The notes beneath the pieces are model-generated. The model was not told where the DNA came from, searched no databases, and saw only the letters and a program-made list of their open reading frames with translations. Below are positions 63,408 to 64,000 of a DNA stretch of 64,000 nt, piece after piece (within the stretch, counting starts at the first letter, position 1; each line of letters opens with the position of its first letter). The position numbers and the translations under genes are program-made. This DNA is from Clostridiaceae bacterium (GTDB lineage: Bacteria > Bacillota > Clostridia > DSM-8532), in the NCBI GenBank assembly GCA_012521705.1, contig JAAYLX010000001.1, positions 1 to 64,000 of the forward strand. The letters run 5' to 3'.

Positions 63408-64000
63408 ATGTTTGGTGACAAAATGCAGATTATAGTAGCCATGACAGTATATATGGCAGTAGTTATCGGTATAGGTTTGTATTATGCAAGGCGTGCCAGT
63501 GAGAGCAGCAGCAATTATCTGATAGGAGGAAGATCTTTAGGCCCATGGGTTACAGCTATGGGGGCCGAGGCATCGGATATGAGCGGATGGTTATTGATGG
63601 GTCTTCCCGGTGTCGCTTATTGGGTAGGATTAAGCGATGCAATCTGGACTGCAATAGGACTGTTTATTGGTACATATCTCAATTGGCTCCTTGTGGCTAA
63701 AAGACTTCGCGGCTATTCCGCACTTGCCGGAGATTCTATCACCATACCTGATTTCTTCAGTAACAGGTTTAAGGAAAAGAAAAAAATAATTATGACAATA
63801 GCGGCGCTGTTTATACTCATATTTTTCGCAGTATATGCAAGCAGTTGCTTTGTTACGGTCGGAAGACTGTTCAGTACTCTGTTTGGCATAAAATATCACT
63901 ATATGATGGTTCTGGGCGCTGTGTTTGTTGTGTTCTACACCTTTATCGGAGGATTTCTGGCTGAGAGTGCATCCGACTTCATGCAGGGTGTAGTAATGGT
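63408..64000 (+). CDS. putP: Sodium/proline symporter, SSS family (3' end outside window)
   Basis: About 198 residues are present of some 500 expected. The sodium:solute symporter signatures are the start segment VYMAVVIGIGLYYARRASES, SNYLIGGRSLGPWVTAMGAEASDMSGWLL and GYSALAGDSITIPDFFSNRF, which match PutP most closely. It imports proline with sodium. AGGAGGAG precedes the ATG. The reading frame is open to the last base of the window. Confidence 0.9.
   Translation, partial: MFGDKMQIIVAMTVYMAVVIGIGLYYARRASESSSNYLIGGRSLGPWVTAMGAEASDMSGWLLMGLPGVAYWVGLSDAIWTAIGLFIGTYLNWLLVAKRLRGYSALAGDSITIPDFFSNRFKEKKKIIMTIAALFILIFFAVYASSCFVTVGRLFSTLFGIKYHYMMVLGAVFVVFYTFIGGFLAESASDFMQGVVM

Overview
The window reads as chromosome of an anaerobic, endospore-forming, low-to-moderate GC Firmicute of class Clostridia. 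Evidence: spo0A, a GerQ/CwlJ germination pair, the spore protein Tlp, a superoxide reductase, a PerR and a Zur repressor, strong AGGAGG ribosome binding sites with frequent TTG/GTG starts, and a T-box leader. Gene content resembles the Acetivibrio/Hungateiclostridium (cluster III) group, but that placement is inference from memory. I see no rRNA, tRNA, CRISPR array, prophage or insertion sequence.

Layout. 0-7.4 kb: 3' part of a MetA-type homoserine acyltransferase, an esterase, pheST behind a phenylalanine T-box, a small lipoprotein, and tmcAL on the minus strand. 7.4-17 kb: the conserved translation operon rimP-nusA-rnpM-ylxQ-infB-rbfA-nrnA-truB-ribF with its own promoter and a hairpin leader. 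17-20.7 kb: a class B penicillin-binding protein, spo0A, a 58-residue zinc-ribbon protein and a 30-residue Cys/Arg peptide. 20.7-24.5 kb: zinc uptake operon znuA-znuC-znuB-zur with a candidate Zur operator, and an HD-domain protein. 24.5-28.7 kb: glutaredoxin-like protein, CNNM-type transporter, a CDF exporter with manganese-type site residues, a DUF362 protein and a small membrane protein. 28.8-34.9 kb: germination genes cwlJ-gerQ, an M23 peptidase, an amidase-like protein, a phospholipase C-like protein, a DUF188 protein, a deoxyinosine glycosylase-like protein, a CPBP protease and superoxide reductase.

35-47 kb is the accessory-looking part: secreted and membrane proteins of unknown function, several GNAT acetyltransferases including a paralogous pair, HD and HAD hydrolases, two truncated gene starts, an internally duplicated 87-residue protein, and an AmmeMemoRadiSam pair (Memo-AMMECR1 fusion plus radical SAM partner). 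47-54.7 kb: perR with operator sites, an amino-acid ABC transporter, gnd, a small alarmone synthetase, and a minus-strand GDPD-MFS pair. 54.7-64 kb: MATE exporter, a sugar nucleotidyltransferase-like protein, two cysteine-rich DUF4489-like proteins, speA, a sirtuin, a YjdF-like membrane protein, Tlp, and the start of a PutP symporter.

The observations I rate highest are: a slippery A-tract (A AAA AAC followed at once by a stop) that would fuse a 168-residue ORF to a DUF4489 domain; a 30-residue peptide with 11 Cys and 9 Arg downstream of an exact 0A box; a His/Cys-rich N-terminal tail on ZnuC; a terminator-like hairpin that holds the ribosome binding site of the penicillin-binding protein; and an operator-like palindrome filling the -35/-10 spacer of an amino-acid transporter promoter.
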